DNA of 18,983 nt from Prochlorothrix sp035285005. Lineage in GTDB: Bacteria > Cyanobacteriota > Cyanobacteriia > Prochlorotrichales > Prochlorotrichaceae. Of the stretch, positions 6,459-14,372 are shown piece after piece. How positions within the stretch are numbered: the stretch's first letter is position 1; each line of letters starts with the position of its first letter. The DNA lies in the NCBI GenBank assembly GCA_035285005.1, contig JAYKIB010000185.1, forward strand, positions 1 through 18,983. Reading direction: 5' to 3'. A program made the translations under genes and the position numbers. The notes under the pieces were generated by a model. It had not been told where the DNA came from, did no database searches, and saw only the letters and a list, made by a program, of their open reading frames with translations.

Positions 6459-7634
6459 ATGGCACTCTCTATCCTGGACTTAATCCAACTCTCGGCCACA
6501 TCCTTGCGCAGTAATCTGGTGCGCACCGGCCTGACCACACTGGGCGTATTTATGGGAGTTGCCGCCGTGAATGCTACCCTTCAGGTCCGTGACATTAGCA
6601 ATGCCATCCTCCAAGCCGAGCTAGATCAGCGGGTTGCTCCCCAGATTCTGGCCTATATGTACAGCAAAGATGGCACAGACTTTCAACTTGATGATTTATC
6701 CTTCATTAAAAAGCGTCTTCCGGCAGTGGATGCCGTGAGTGGTCTCATTTGGGTTGATTATGGACTGGCACTGTATCAAGAGCAGACCCAGGAAATCTCG
6801 ATTGAGGGGGTCACGCCGGATATCCTCGAAAATTTGGATCAACGTATCCTGCAGGGCAACTTTTTCAGCACCGCAGATTACGAGGAGTACCGTGCGGTGG
6901 TGGTGGTCGATCAAGTGCTAGCAAATGCGCTCTTTCAGGAGGACGACCCGATCGGTAAGCGAATGTTTGTGGCTAACCGCCCCTACACAGTCGTGGGGGT
7001 CATGGAAACCAAACGGTTTTATCGGGGGGAAGAACCGAATGGTACCATTTGGATTCCCCACACCTTAGCCCTATCCATGATTGGGACGCGATATATTAAC
7101 AGTCTGATGGTTAAACCGCCTAGTCTAGACTCAATCCCAGCTATCCAAGAAGAACTGGAGATATTAATCAATAACCGCTATCCCAATGCGGAATACATTG
7201 GTACTTGGAGTAATTCAGAGGATTTAGTCCAGCAACAGCAGATGTTACGGATGGCAAGTCGATCGCTCCTAGCGGTGGGGGTGATTGCATTAATTATTGG
7301 CGGAGTGGGGATTACTAATATCACGATCGCCTCTGTAGTGGAGCGAACATCAGAAATTGGCCTCCGTCTTGCGTTAGGTGCCACCCGTCAAGAGATTCTG
7401 CTCCAGTTTGTCCTAGAAGCAATATTCCTAAGCCTGATTGGGGGGGGACTAGCAATTATCAGTGTCCATGGTGTAACGATTGTGGTGACAAACCTCTTCA
7501 CCCTTCCTTACCAGTTTCAATCGACCACAGCCCTCACCTCCCTGCTCTCTGCCCTCGCGGTCGGGGTGGGTGCGGTCTATGTTCCCGCGTTTCGGGCCAG
7601 CCGGCTCGATCCCGTCACGGCCCTACGGCTCTGA
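6459..7634 (+). CDS. ABC transporter permease, MacB/DevC (FtsX-like) type
   Basis: A 391-residue inner-membrane subunit of a tripartite exporter. It has one N-terminal membrane segment (SNLVRTGLTTLGVFMGVAAV), a large periplasmic domain (residues 45-260, with VVVVDQVLANALF and GKRMFVANRPYTVVGVM), then three membrane segments of the FtsX fold. The coupling region between them reads SVVERTSEIGLRLALGATR, typical of MacB and DevC, and the protein ends with ASRLDPVTALRL. Proteins of this class do not hydrolyse ATP themselves and need a LolD/MacB-like ATPase, which is absent here. The TolC gene follows 25 bp downstream, so the two are probably co-transcribed. The ATG at 6459 has no clear ribosome site. 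The substrate is unknown; cyanobacterial relatives export glycolipids, peptides or drugs. Confidence 0.85.
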   Translation: MALSILDLIQLSATSLRSNLVRTGLTTLGVFMGVAAVNATLQVRDISNAILQAELDQRVAPQILAYMYSKDGTDFQLDDLSFIKKRLPAVDAVSGLIWVDYGLALYQEQTQEISIEGVTPDILENLDQRILQGNFFSTADYEEYRAVVVVDQVLANALFQEDDPIGKRMFVANRPYTVVGVMETKRFYRGEEPNGTIWIPHTLALSMIGTRYINSLMVKPPSLDSIPAIQEELEILINNRYPNAEYIGTWSNSEDLVQQQQMLRMASRSLLAVGVIALIIGGVGITNITIASVVERTSEIGLRLALGATRQEILLQFVLEAIFLSLIGGGLAIISVHGVTIVVTNLFTLPYQFQSTTALTSLLSALAVGVGAVYVPAFRASRLDPVTALRL

Positions 7635-7659
7635 CGGCAGGAAAGATGCTTTTTAACCG

Positions 7660-9714
7660 ATGGACCTTGATCAGTTGAGTTCAATGCATAGCCCCGTGGA
7701 ACAACCCTCTCCCGATCGACAACCGGCCCCATTACCACCGCACTGCACCGATCGCCCCCTCAATTCCCCCACCGATCGACAATCTCCTCCCCCGATCGCG
7801 CCTCCCGCCCTACTCCCTGTGATCACCCCCTCGGATTCACTGATCCCTAACAGAAGTAGCCGGAAAATTGACCTAAGCCCCAATAAAATCACCTTCAGCC
7901 CCCTATTCGTCTCGATCGGTCTACTCATCACCCTCGGCTTGGGGATGACGGTGGGGTTCAGTTCTGCCCTGGGCTGGCAAGGACAACGACAACCGGGCGA
8001 AAGGACCGTACAACCCTGGTCTAGACCCGATCGATTGCGATCCCGATCGACCCCCTCCGTCGCAACCACCCCATCCCCCCGCCCCACCTGGCAAAGGGCA
8101 GGGCAACACCACACCCAAATCCTACGGCGAGCCCTCAGTTTACGGGCAAAACCCGACCCCGAAACCACGACACAACTCGGAAACCACGCCCAGGACTCCG
8201 CTAATTCCCCGTCCAGTCCCCAATCCCCCCCAATTCCCCCTCAAACCACTCCGCCGCCAGCAACTCCCGCCACCGCTTCGACGACCCTAACCCCTCCCCC
8301 CGATCGTCCTGACTCGGATCATCCCACCCCCAACCCACTTCCCCTCACCCTATCCGATGCCATCACCCTGGCCCTTCAGAACAATCTGAGCCTTAAAAGC
8401 GCCTACCTACAGCGTATTTTAGACCGACAGGACCTGGAATTAGCCGAAAGTCAGTTTTCTCCCCAGATCACGCCCACACTGCGCATCACCTATAACGCCG
8501 ATCGCCTGGGTTCCAGCCTCCGTGAAGCCAACACCACAACCGCCAGTGTGGGCACCACCCTCGATCTCCCCACCGGTGCCAACTTAACCGTTGCCCTGGG
8601 GGGTGATCACCGTCTCACACCGGGGCAACAGAATCAGGGTGGCCAAAATCTGACGGTCGGATTCAGTCAACCCCTGTTGCGGGGGTTTGGGGTGGAGCTA
8701 AATCAGATTCCCATTGAAATTGCTCGTTTACAGGAACAAAGTAACCTTTTAGCCCTAGAGGCCCGGGTCATGGGGGTCATTACCCGAGTCATCCAAGCCT
8801 ACTATCGTTTACTACAGACTCAGGAGGAGTTGGACATTCAGAGGCGATCGGTGGAGCGGACCCAGCGGCAGCGTCAAATTACGGAAGCCCTGATCGAGGC
8901 GGGACGCATCCCTCAGATTGAGCTAGTCCAGGCGGATGCGGATGAAGCACGACGGCAACTCTCCCTTGCCAGTGCAGAAAATAGCCTCCAAACCCAGCAG
9001 TTAGCCCTTACCCAGCTCTTAGACCTACCCTTAGCACAGCACGATCGCCGGGTTCCAGTGGCCACAGAAATTCCCGCTGTGGAAACCCTGTCGCCCTTGC
9101 TCGCGCAAGATTTACTCACCCGCGCCTTGGCCCAAAATCCAGACTATCGCCAAACCCAATTAGCCCTGATTCAGGACGAACTGGGCCTTAAGACTGCCCG
9201 AGACCAACAACGCTGGTCCCTCAACCTAGAGACGCAGTATCAGCAAAATATCGCGTCTGATGCCGCCGATCGTCACAATATTGATGTGGGACTGACCCTA
9301 AGCCGAACCCTAGGCGATCGAAGCCAAAGTCAAGCTGTCACGCGTCAGGAAGTGGCTATACAGCAACAGGCCAATGCCCTAGAGCAGGCCGAGGCAGAAT
9401 TGACGGTAACGGTGACAAACCTGAGGCGAGATGTGGCGTTTAACTTTGAACAGGTGCAATTAGCGCGGCGATCGCGGGAATTAGCAGAGCAGCGTCTAGA
9501 AAACGAGCGTTTTAAGTTTGAACGCGGTCTACAGGGCAGTAAGTTAGATGATGTCCTGCGGGCAGAGGATGCGGTGGTGGAGGCTCGCAACAGTGAACTG
9601 GCCACAACAATCACCTATCTGAACACGGTGGCTCGTTTAGAGGAGGTCGTAGGTTTCACGTTAGAAACGTGGAATGTGATCCTGGAAGCGGAAGCCACAA
9701 CACCCCAGGACTAG
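7660..9714 (+). CDS. TolC-family outer-membrane efflux channel with extended N-terminus
   Basis: The outer-membrane channel of the tripartite exporter. The TolC domain begins near residue 229 (LPLTLSDAITLALQNNLSLK) and runs to the end. It contains two related halves of helical hairpins, with repeated LTRALAQNPDYRQTQLAL-like and LRRDVAFNFEQVQLARRS stretches. The first 228 residues are unusual: about 75 Pro/Ser/Asp-rich residues, one hydrophobic segment at 81-105 (FVSIGLLITLGLGMTVGF), then about 120 residues very rich in Pro, Thr and Ser. No later start offers a conventional signal peptide, so the hydrophobic segment is either a very late signal sequence or a membrane anchor. The permease ends 25 bp upstream, and an AGGAAAG sequence lies between the two genes. 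At 684 residues it is longer than typical TolC proteins (roughly 450-550). Confidence 0.85.
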   Translation: MDLDQLSSMHSPVEQPSPDRQPAPLPPHCTDRPLNSPTDRQSPPPIAPPALLPVITPSDSLIPNRSSRKIDLSPNKITFSPLFVSIGLLITLGLGMTVGFSSALGWQGQRQPGERTVQPWSRPDRLRSRSTPSVATTPSPRPTWQRAGQHHTQILRRALSLRAKPDPETTTQLGNHAQDSANSPSSPQSPPIPPQTTPPPATPATASTTLTPPPDRPDSDHPTPNPLPLTLSDAITLALQNNLSLKSAYLQRILDRQDLELAESQFSPQITPTLRITYNADRLGSSLREANTTTASVGTTLDLPTGANLTVALGGDHRLTPGQQNQGGQNLTVGFSQPLLRGFGVELNQIPIEIARLQEQSNLLALEARVMGVITRVIQAYYRLLQTQEELDIQRRSVERTQRQRQITEALIEAGRIPQIELVQADADEARRQLSLASAENSLQTQQLALTQLLDLPLAQHDRRVPVATEIPAVETLSPLLAQDLLTRALAQNPDYRQTQLALIQDELGLKTARDQQRWSLNLETQYQQNIASDAADRHNIDVGLTLSRTLGDRSQSQAVTRQEVAIQQQANALEQAEAELTVTVTNLRRDVAFNFEQVQLARRSRELAEQRLENERFKFERGLQGSKLDDVLRAEDAVVEARNSELATTITYLNTVARLEEVVGFTLETWNVILEAEATTPQD

Positions 9715-9765
9715 GGGCCGTCATTATGCAACGCTAGAAGGTCTTCGGAAGCAGGGTCACAGCCC

Positions 9766-9789
9766 CTCGATCATTCACTCGATCATTCA
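9766..9789. repeat. 12-bp tandem repeat, two units
   Basis: CTCGATCATTCA occurs twice in direct succession in the spacer after the TolC gene. Nearby, AACCCTGGGATTGCAAGGGTT could form a small hairpin. Nothing else is recognisable between 9715 and 9882. Confidence 0.6.
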
Positions 9790-9882
9790 ATTGGGGCGGG
9801 TGTGTAACCCTGGGATTGCAAGGGTTATGGAGGAAATTGATGACACGCCCTCGGGGGCACATAGGAGCCGGGAGTATCGTGA

Positions 9883-9981
9883 GGTCACCTCGAAAAATTC
9901 CAATTTCTACCACGGTGTCCAGGGCACAATCAGGGTTGTGGCCGGCGGCGCAGCCGCCGGCCACAAGGAATCGAGGTGCCC
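9883..9981 (+). repeat. 99-bp interspersed element with a 14-bp GC hairpin
   Basis: The ends are GGTCACCTCGA (9883-9893) and TCGAGGTGCCC (9971-9981). The hairpin TTGTGGCCGGCGGC (9936-9949), loop GCA, GCCGCCGGCCACAA (9953-9966) is perfect over 14 bp. The element lies between the convergent TolC and phosphoesterase genes, 28 bp beyond the phosphoesterase stop codon. It might help end transcription from either side, but no T-run follows it. Confidence 0.75.
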
Positions 9982-10009
9982 GTGACCCTCTTGGGGTAGG
10001 ATGACCCTA

Positions 10010-11311
10010 TTACAATGACCTCGGAACAGACCTCGAAAAGAATAGGGTTGTGTCATTGTCCGATCGAGGCTGTTGTCCCGGTGCTGACGCTGCCCAGGGA
10101 TCATTGAACTGCTCGAAAAAGGGGCGAATGGAGTCAGGAAAGTCAGAGAAATTAAACTGGGGATTACCGTTAGCAATATTAGCCCAGAAATCCCGCAGAG
10201 ACGGCAGCAGGGGAGCCGCCTCTGCGTCCGAGAGGCCGAGGGGAGGAGCCGTCAGGAGACGTGTCATAAACTGGGGGCTACGATCGCCCATCCATTGTCG
10301 AGACAGGGCCTGTAGATCGGGGAATTTGGGAGGAACTGAGGTGATTCGGGGAGACTGAATACTTAGGTGGCAATTGCCCCGATCGTCCTGCTCAAACTGA
10401 CAAATTCGATAGGGATGGGGATAGCTCACCAGGGATCCCGTGGTAACTTCCCACTGAGCCACTGGATGCGGGGGGATGGTCTGGGGATCGCGATCGGTAG
10501 GGTGTACCGTAGAAGCCGCTGGTCCCAGGTGAGGTTGATCGATGGAAGGTTGATCGCATTGAACCTGGTCACCTTGAGCCCGATCGCCGGAAACCCGATC
10601 GCCCGGGGCCTCGGCCCACAAACGACGCGCAATATCCTGGACATGGAGGTGTCCCGTGAAGATCAAAGGCACCTGCTGGGGATTGAGGATATCCAGCAGT
10701 TCCCCATGGTTTTCGAGGAGATAGCGCTGGCCCAAAGGATGCTGATCCTGGGCCGGGAGATGGGCAATCACATTGTGGTGGATCATCACCATCACCAAAT
10801 CATCCCCAACCCCAGCCAAGGTTTGGCGTAACCATTCCAATTGCTCAGAATCCACCGATCCGCGCCGGAATTGCTGCCCTGATTCGTCAAATTGGTTAGA
10901 ATTTAAACCAATCAGGCGCACTCCCGGTAAAACCTGCTGGCAGTAATAGAGTCGATCGCCCGGGCCATAGCCACAGGCACGGTAGTGGCGGGGAAAGTCC
11001 TGGAGGCCGATGCGGTTGGCTTCGGGATGCCGTTGCACCACATCATGGTTGCCGGGAACCACATAGACCGGAAAGGGGAGTTGGGCCAGTCGATCGGCCA
11101 GCCACTGGTGATTTTCCACTTCCCCATGCTGGGTTAAGTCACCCGGAATCAACAGAAAATCAACCTTCTCCGCCTCAAGCCGTTCAAAAATTTCCTCCAG
11201 AGCCGGGATACTCACCTCAATGAGGTGAAAGCGACTGGGGTGATCCCAAATCGTCTGGGGTAACCCCACATGGGGGTCACCAATCACACCAAACCGAAAT
11301 GCGAGGGCCAT
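10010..11311 (-). CDS. Class III phosphodiesterase / calcineurin-like metallophosphoesterase
   Basis: A cytoplasmic metal-dependent phosphoesterase of 433 residues in the Icc/CpdA group, which includes cyclic-nucleotide and phospholipid-type phosphodiesterases. The metal-binding motifs are in order and intact: D12-P-H14, GDLTQHGE from residue 57, G87-N-H-D90, IHHN near 178, and GHLHVQD near 220. Lengths in this group vary, and the C-terminal 150 residues after the catalytic core are not recognisable to me. An insert at about residues 236-260 is a run of five degenerate pentapeptides (G-D-R/Q-x-x) encoded by a 15-bp tandem repeat. The ATG at 11311 follows the stop of the upstream gene by 3 bp, so the two form a tight operon. 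The actual substrate (cAMP or another) cannot be told from sequence. Confidence 0.85.
   Translation of the reverse strand: MALAFRFGVIGDPHVGLPQTIWDHPSRFHLIEVSIPALEEIFERLEAEKVDFLLIPGDLTQHGEVENHQWLADRLAQLPFPVYVVPGNHDVVQRHPEANRIGLQDFPRHYRACGYGPGDRLYYCQQVLPGVRLIGLNSNQFDESGQQFRRGSVDSEQLEWLRQTLAGVGDDLVMVMIHHNVIAHLPAQDQHPLGQRYLLENHGELLDILNPQQVPLIFTGHLHVQDIARRLWAEAPGDRVSGDRAQGDQVQCDQPSIDQPHLGPAASTVHPTDRDPQTIPPHPVAQWEVTTGSLVSYPHPYRICQFEQDDRGNCHLSIQSPRITSVPPKFPDLQALSRQWMGDRSPQFMTRLLTAPPLGLSDAEAAPLLPSLRDFWANIANGNPQFNFSDFPDSIRPFFEQFNDPWAASAPGQQPRSDNDTTLFFSRSVPRSL
10529..10603 (-). repeat. 15-bp tandem repeat inside the phosphoesterase gene
   Basis: On the minus strand, five 15-bp units run in frame from 10603 to 10529. 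They begin GGCGATCGGGTTTCC and GGCGATCGGGCTCAA, then become more diverged. Each encodes five residues: GDRVS, GDRAQ, GDQVQ, CDQPS, IDQPH. The best units are centred on CGATCG, the word over-used across this window. Confidence 0.65.
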
Positions 11312-11314
11312 AGG

Positions 11315-11770
11315 TTACTCCTGGGACGCGATCGACGGCGGATCGATCGACTCATCCATAGGATTGCGGCTCACCTGCTGCACATACCGATAGATGCGAC
11401 GATACACCTCCCCATGGGGGTTTTCCTGCAAAACAATTTCCTGGCTACTATCGGGTAGAAAAAAGGAGAGTTTACCCGAATCCAGCACACAAAAGCTGTG
11501 GATATGGTGCAAATTAAAGACCAGAATCACGCGATCGTACTTCAGCGTAATCCAATGCCCCGGCACAGTACCATCCGAAAGAGTCCGCACATAGGCCAAC
11601 ACCAGCCGATATTCGTGGGGATTACTTTTGACGGTTAAAACAATTTCCTGGGGATTTCCAGCCACAAAAAAGCTGACCCGGCCATGCTCGATGAAGGTAA
11701 AAGCATTAACCTGGTCTAAATTCACCACATAGGTTTGTCGCTCGTCTCTGAGCTTCACCCAGTAGGACAC
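11315..11770 (-). CDS. Protein of unknown function with two copies of one domain
   Basis: A 151-residue soluble protein of two tandem repeats of about 60 residues. Copy 1 (about residues 3-62) reads WVKLRDERQTYVVNLDQVNAF then SFFVAGNPQEIVL and EYRLVLAYV. Copy 2 (about 72-133) reads WITLKYDRVILVFNLHHIHSF then SFFLPDSSQEIVL and VYRRIYRYV. The shared pattern is W-[VI]-x-L ... V-x-N-L ... F ... SFF ... QEIVL ... YR ... YV. I do not recognise a named family; the alternating hydrophobic pattern suggests small beta-rich domains. The start is GTG 11770, because an AGGAGG sits 4 bp upstream and the duplicated domain begins there; the longer open frame runs back into the cobW start. It precedes the phosphoesterase gene by 3 bp, which suggests a joint role. 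Confidence 0.7.
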   Translation of the reverse strand: MSYWVKLRDERQTYVVNLDQVNAFTFIEHGRVSFFVAGNPQEIVLTVKSNPHEYRLVLAYVRTLSDGTVPGHWITLKYDRVILVFNLHHIHSFCVLDSGKLSFFLPDSSQEIVLQENPHGEVYRRIYRYVQQVSRNPMDESIDPPSIASQE

Positions 11771-11774
11771 AACG

Positions 11775-11780
11775 CCTCCT
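11775..11780 (-). promoter_or_regulatory. Shine-Dalgarno AGGAGG deciding a GTG start
   Basis: On the minus strand AGGAGG is followed by CGTT and then GTG at 11770. It is the clearest ribosome-binding site in the window and fixes the start of the duplicated-domain protein. Confidence 0.7.
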
Positions 11781-12011
11781 GCACTGAACCGTAGGTTACC
11801 GCACTCTGCCCGAGGCAGGGGTCCGGCGATGGGGCCAGAATGGCTCGTCTTGGGCACTTTACCATGCTGGGGGTGACTTGCTGCAATCCCGTGCCAGACG
11901 GAATCCTTTCCGAGCGGATCCGAGCCGGCAAGGGTGGATTTGCAGGCGACGATCGCGGTATGGTAAGAGCCACAAACCCTGCAATTGGTTCCGGCAAGGG
12001 ACTCCCCCACC

Positions 12012-13169
12012 ATGCATAAAATCCCCGTCACGATCGTCACTGGCTTCCTCGGTGCAGGCAAAACCACCCTGATCCGTAATCTGCTCCAGAACAACCAAGG
12101 CCGCCGCATCGCAGTACTGGTCAATGAGTTCGGGGAAGTGGGCATTGATGGCGAGTTGCTACGATCGTGCCAGGTTTGCCCCGAGGAAGAGATTGCGACG
12201 GGGGGCGAGGGTCAGCCCCAGGGCGGGAATCGCGAGGGTAGCAACCCCGACCGTAACAATCCGGACAGTAACAATATTGTGGAGCTGACCAACGGCTGCC
12301 TCTGCTGCACGGTACAGGAAGAATTTTTGCCGACCATGCAAACCCTGCTGCAACGGCGGGACAGTATTGACTCGATCGTGATCGAAACCTCCGGTTTAGC
12401 CCTACCCAAGCCCCTCGTCCAAGCTTTCCGCTGGCCCGAAATTCGCAATGGGGCGACGGTGGATGGGGTGGTGACCGTGGTGGACTGTGAGAGTCTGGCA
12501 GCGGGGGAACTCGTGGGAGATATTGCGGCTTTAGAGGCCCAACGGCAGGCAGATGAGAGCCTGGACCATGAAACACCGCTGGAGGAGCTCTTTGAGGATC
12601 AGTTGAACTGTGCTGACCTGGTACTCCTCAGCAAGGTCGATCGGGTAGAAACCTCGGAGCGTCAGCGGGTTGAGTCCTGGCTACGACAGCAGTTGCAACC
12701 CAGTATCAAGGTGGTTCCCTGTCACCAGGGCCAAACCAGCCTGGATCTCTTGCTGGGCTTTAATGCGGCAGTGGAAGACGATCTGGAAAACCGCCCCAGC
12801 CACCACGATCACCACCATAACCCTGACGAGCATGACCCTGACCACGACCATCATCACCACGACCATGATCATGACGAGGACATCACTGCCATCCCGCTCG
12901 TGTTGGATCTAGGTTTTGATCCGAAGACTTTGACTAAAACCCTGCAGAATTTGGTTAAAAATCAGGAAATTTACCGAATCAAAGGCTTTGTTGCAGTCCC
13001 CGACAAGCCAATGCGCTTGGTTATCCATGGTGTCGGCCAGCGATTGGAGCATTTTTACGATCGACCGTGGCAAGCCAACGAAACCCGCCAAACCCGCTTG
13101 GTGGTCATTGGCCATGACTTGGATGAAGCGCTGATCCGAGAGGCGATCGGCGCAGTGGCCATACCGTAA
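12012..13169 (+). CDS. cobW: CobW-type G3E GTPase (COG0523 metallochaperone)
   Basis: A 385-residue P-loop GTPase of the CobW/COG0523 group, whose members help insert or traffic metals such as cobalt (cobalamin synthesis) or zinc. Walker A is G11-FLGAGKTT. The switch region reads VLVNEFGEVGIDGELL, the metal-binding C-x-C-C motif is GCLCC at residues 95-99, and the NKxD-type base-recognition motif appears as LSKVDRVE. A His/Asp-rich metal-binding stretch covers about residues 264-289, and the C-terminal CobW domain follows (IYRIKGFVAVPDKPMRLVIH). I chose ATG 12012, three codons before VTIVTGF; the frame opens at 11985. A Gly/Asn-rich insert of about 22 residues lies at 63-86, before NIVELTNGCLCC. 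No cobalamin riboswitch or Zur box was recognised upstream, so cobalt versus zinc is open. The gene diverges from the 11315-11770 gene. Confidence 0.85.
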   Translation: MHKIPVTIVTGFLGAGKTTLIRNLLQNNQGRRIAVLVNEFGEVGIDGELLRSCQVCPEEEIATGGEGQPQGGNREGSNPDRNNPDSNNIVELTNGCLCCTVQEEFLPTMQTLLQRRDSIDSIVIETSGLALPKPLVQAFRWPEIRNGATVDGVVTVVDCESLAAGELVGDIAALEAQRQADESLDHETPLEELFEDQLNCADLVLLSKVDRVETSERQRVESWLRQQLQPSIKVVPCHQGQTSLDLLLGFNAAVEDDLENRPSHHDHHHNPDEHDPDHDHHHHDHDHDEDITAIPLVLDLGFDPKTLTKTLQNLVKNQEIYRIKGFVAVPDKPMRLVIHGVGQRLEHFYDRPWQANETRQTRLVVIGHDLDEALIREAIGAVAIP

Positions 13170-13181
13170 CCCCAAGTCTTG

Positions 13182-13318
13182 GGGCACCTCGAACAATGCA
13201 GAGTTGCACCGCAGAGTTTCATCGCAGGGTTTCATCGCAGGGTTTCACCACAGTGCCAAGGGCAGAATAAGGGTTGAGGCAGCTTCGCCGCCCCAACCCC
13301 CAGGGAATCGAGGCACCC
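13182..13318 (+). repeat. Interspersed element expanded to 137 bp by an internal triplicate
   Basis: The ends are GGGCACCTCGA (13182-13192) and TCGAGGCACCC (13308-13318). The interior contains three 13-bp units at 13211-13249: GCAGAGTTTCATC, GCAGGGTTTCATC, GCAGGGTTTCACC. The extra length over the 99-bp copies is 38 bp, close to the 39 bp of the array. The core GGCAGCTTCGCCGCC is a weakened hairpin. The element begins 13 bp after the cobW stop. CCCCAAG-T-CTTGGGG at 13170-13184 overlaps its left edge and may form a small hairpin. Confidence 0.7.
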
Positions 13319-13365
13319 CGACAACCATCATTTCTGCAGTCGCGACGGTTTCACTCCTCAGCAAT

Positions 13366-14253
13366 ATGTTTCAAACCGCAATTCCAACCCGATCGATCGG
13401 GTTCCTAGGGCTGATCGGCCTGCTCCTCAGCGCAGGCTGTCAAGTGCGTAACGAGTTAGACACACCAGCACCTTCCCCCGCCAGTAATACCCCTCAAGGG
13501 GAGGGAAGTCTTCAGATCCAAGCCAATGGTGAGGATTTTGTGCGCCAGGGCTTCACCACAGTGGATGGCTGGGAGTTGAGCTTTGACCAAGTGAACGCCA
13601 CCTTCGGCTCCATCGCCGCCTACCAAACCGATCCCCCCTTCGATGCCACCGGAGACGCTGATCCCCAAATTCAGCAACAAGTGAGCATTTCCGAGCCTAT
13701 TACCGTGGATCTTGCCGCCGATACCCCCGGAAACGGTGAGATTGATGCCTCCCCGATCGTCCTCGCCACCCTGACCGCACCCGCTGGCCACTATAACGCC
13801 CTCGCCTGGTCCCTCGTCCGTCCCGCCGACACCCCCACTGCCTATCCCCTGGTGCTACAGGGACAGGCCCAGCAGGCCGATCGCCAAATCCCCTTCACCC
13901 TCCAACTGGAGCAGGAACTGCGCTTCCTCTGTGGTGACTATGTGGGGGACGATCGCAAGGGCTTTGTCCAACCGGACCAAACGGGCAGCGTCGAGATGAC
14001 CCTCCATTTTGACCATTTATTTGGTGATGCTGCCCTCCCAGCGGAGGACGAACTCAACCAGGGGGCCTTGGGGTTTGGACCGATCGCGGCGATCGCCGCA
14101 ACCCGCGCACCAGATTCCCCGGATTCCCCGGATTCGATCGTCGTGACCGAATCCCAACTTCGATCGAAGCTTTCCCCCACCGACCTCACCAAGCTCGATG
14201 AAATCCTGCGCAACTTGGGCCATGTGGGCGAAGGACACTGCCGGTCCCTCTAG
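13366..14253 (+). CDS. Putative lipoprotein of unknown function
   Basis: A 295-residue exported protein. From ATG 13366 it starts with a lipoprotein signal peptide: a basic n-region, a hydrophobic core (IGFLGLIGLLLSAG) and the lipid-accepting Cys at 25. The longer frame from 13204 would bury that signal and runs through the repeat element, so it was rejected. The mature part is acidic and beta-rich, with GWELSFDQVNATFGSIAAYQTDPP, then MTLHFDHLFGD and ELNQGALGFGPIAAIA. I recall DUF4382-like proteins with comparable segments, but this is not secure. The His/Asp-containing MTLHFDHLFGD could bind a metal, which would fit its place just after cobW; this is inference only. DSPDSPDS near residue 253 comes from three GATTCCCCG units. 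The same-strand order and 196-bp gap allow, but do not show, co-transcription with cobW. Confidence 0.7.
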   Translation: MFQTAIPTRSIGFLGLIGLLLSAGCQVRNELDTPAPSPASNTPQGEGSLQIQANGEDFVRQGFTTVDGWELSFDQVNATFGSIAAYQTDPPFDATGDADPQIQQQVSISEPITVDLAADTPGNGEIDASPIVLATLTAPAGHYNALAWSLVRPADTPTAYPLVLQGQAQQADRQIPFTLQLEQELRFLCGDYVGDDRKGFVQPDQTGSVEMTLHFDHLFGDAALPAEDELNQGALGFGPIAAIAATRAPDSPDSPDSIVVTESQLRSKLSPTDLTKLDEILRNLGHVGEGHCRSL

Positions 14254-14291
14254 GAGGCACCGGCTAGGAGACACCGGCTAGGAGACACCGG
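14250..14291. repeat. 14-bp tandem repeat, three units, covering the lipoprotein stop
   Basis: CTAGGAGGCACCGG, CTAGGAGACACCGG and CTAGGAGACACCGG run without gaps. The first unit contains the TAG stop codon at 14251-14253. Beyond the array, up to 14345, nothing is recognisable. Confidence 0.75.
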
Positions 14292-14372
14292 GCAACATCC
14301 CAACAGATCCCGCCTAAAGGGGAAGTCATGGGCTAGGATTGCTGAGTGACCACTCCCATTGCCGCGCTGCCC

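Noticed and set aside
11771..12011. Cobalamin riboswitch in the cobW leader
   Set aside because: I could not place the conserved B12-box core or the flanking stems on either strand. A search with the Rfam cobalamin model would settle it.
11771..12145. Long N-terminal extension of the duplicated-domain protein
   Set aside because: It is antisense to the start of cobW and lacks domain character. AGGAGG followed by GTG at 11770 explains the real start.
13204..13365. N-terminal extension of the lipoprotein
   Set aside because: It is translated from the interspersed element and would hide the lipoprotein signal peptide that starts at 13366.
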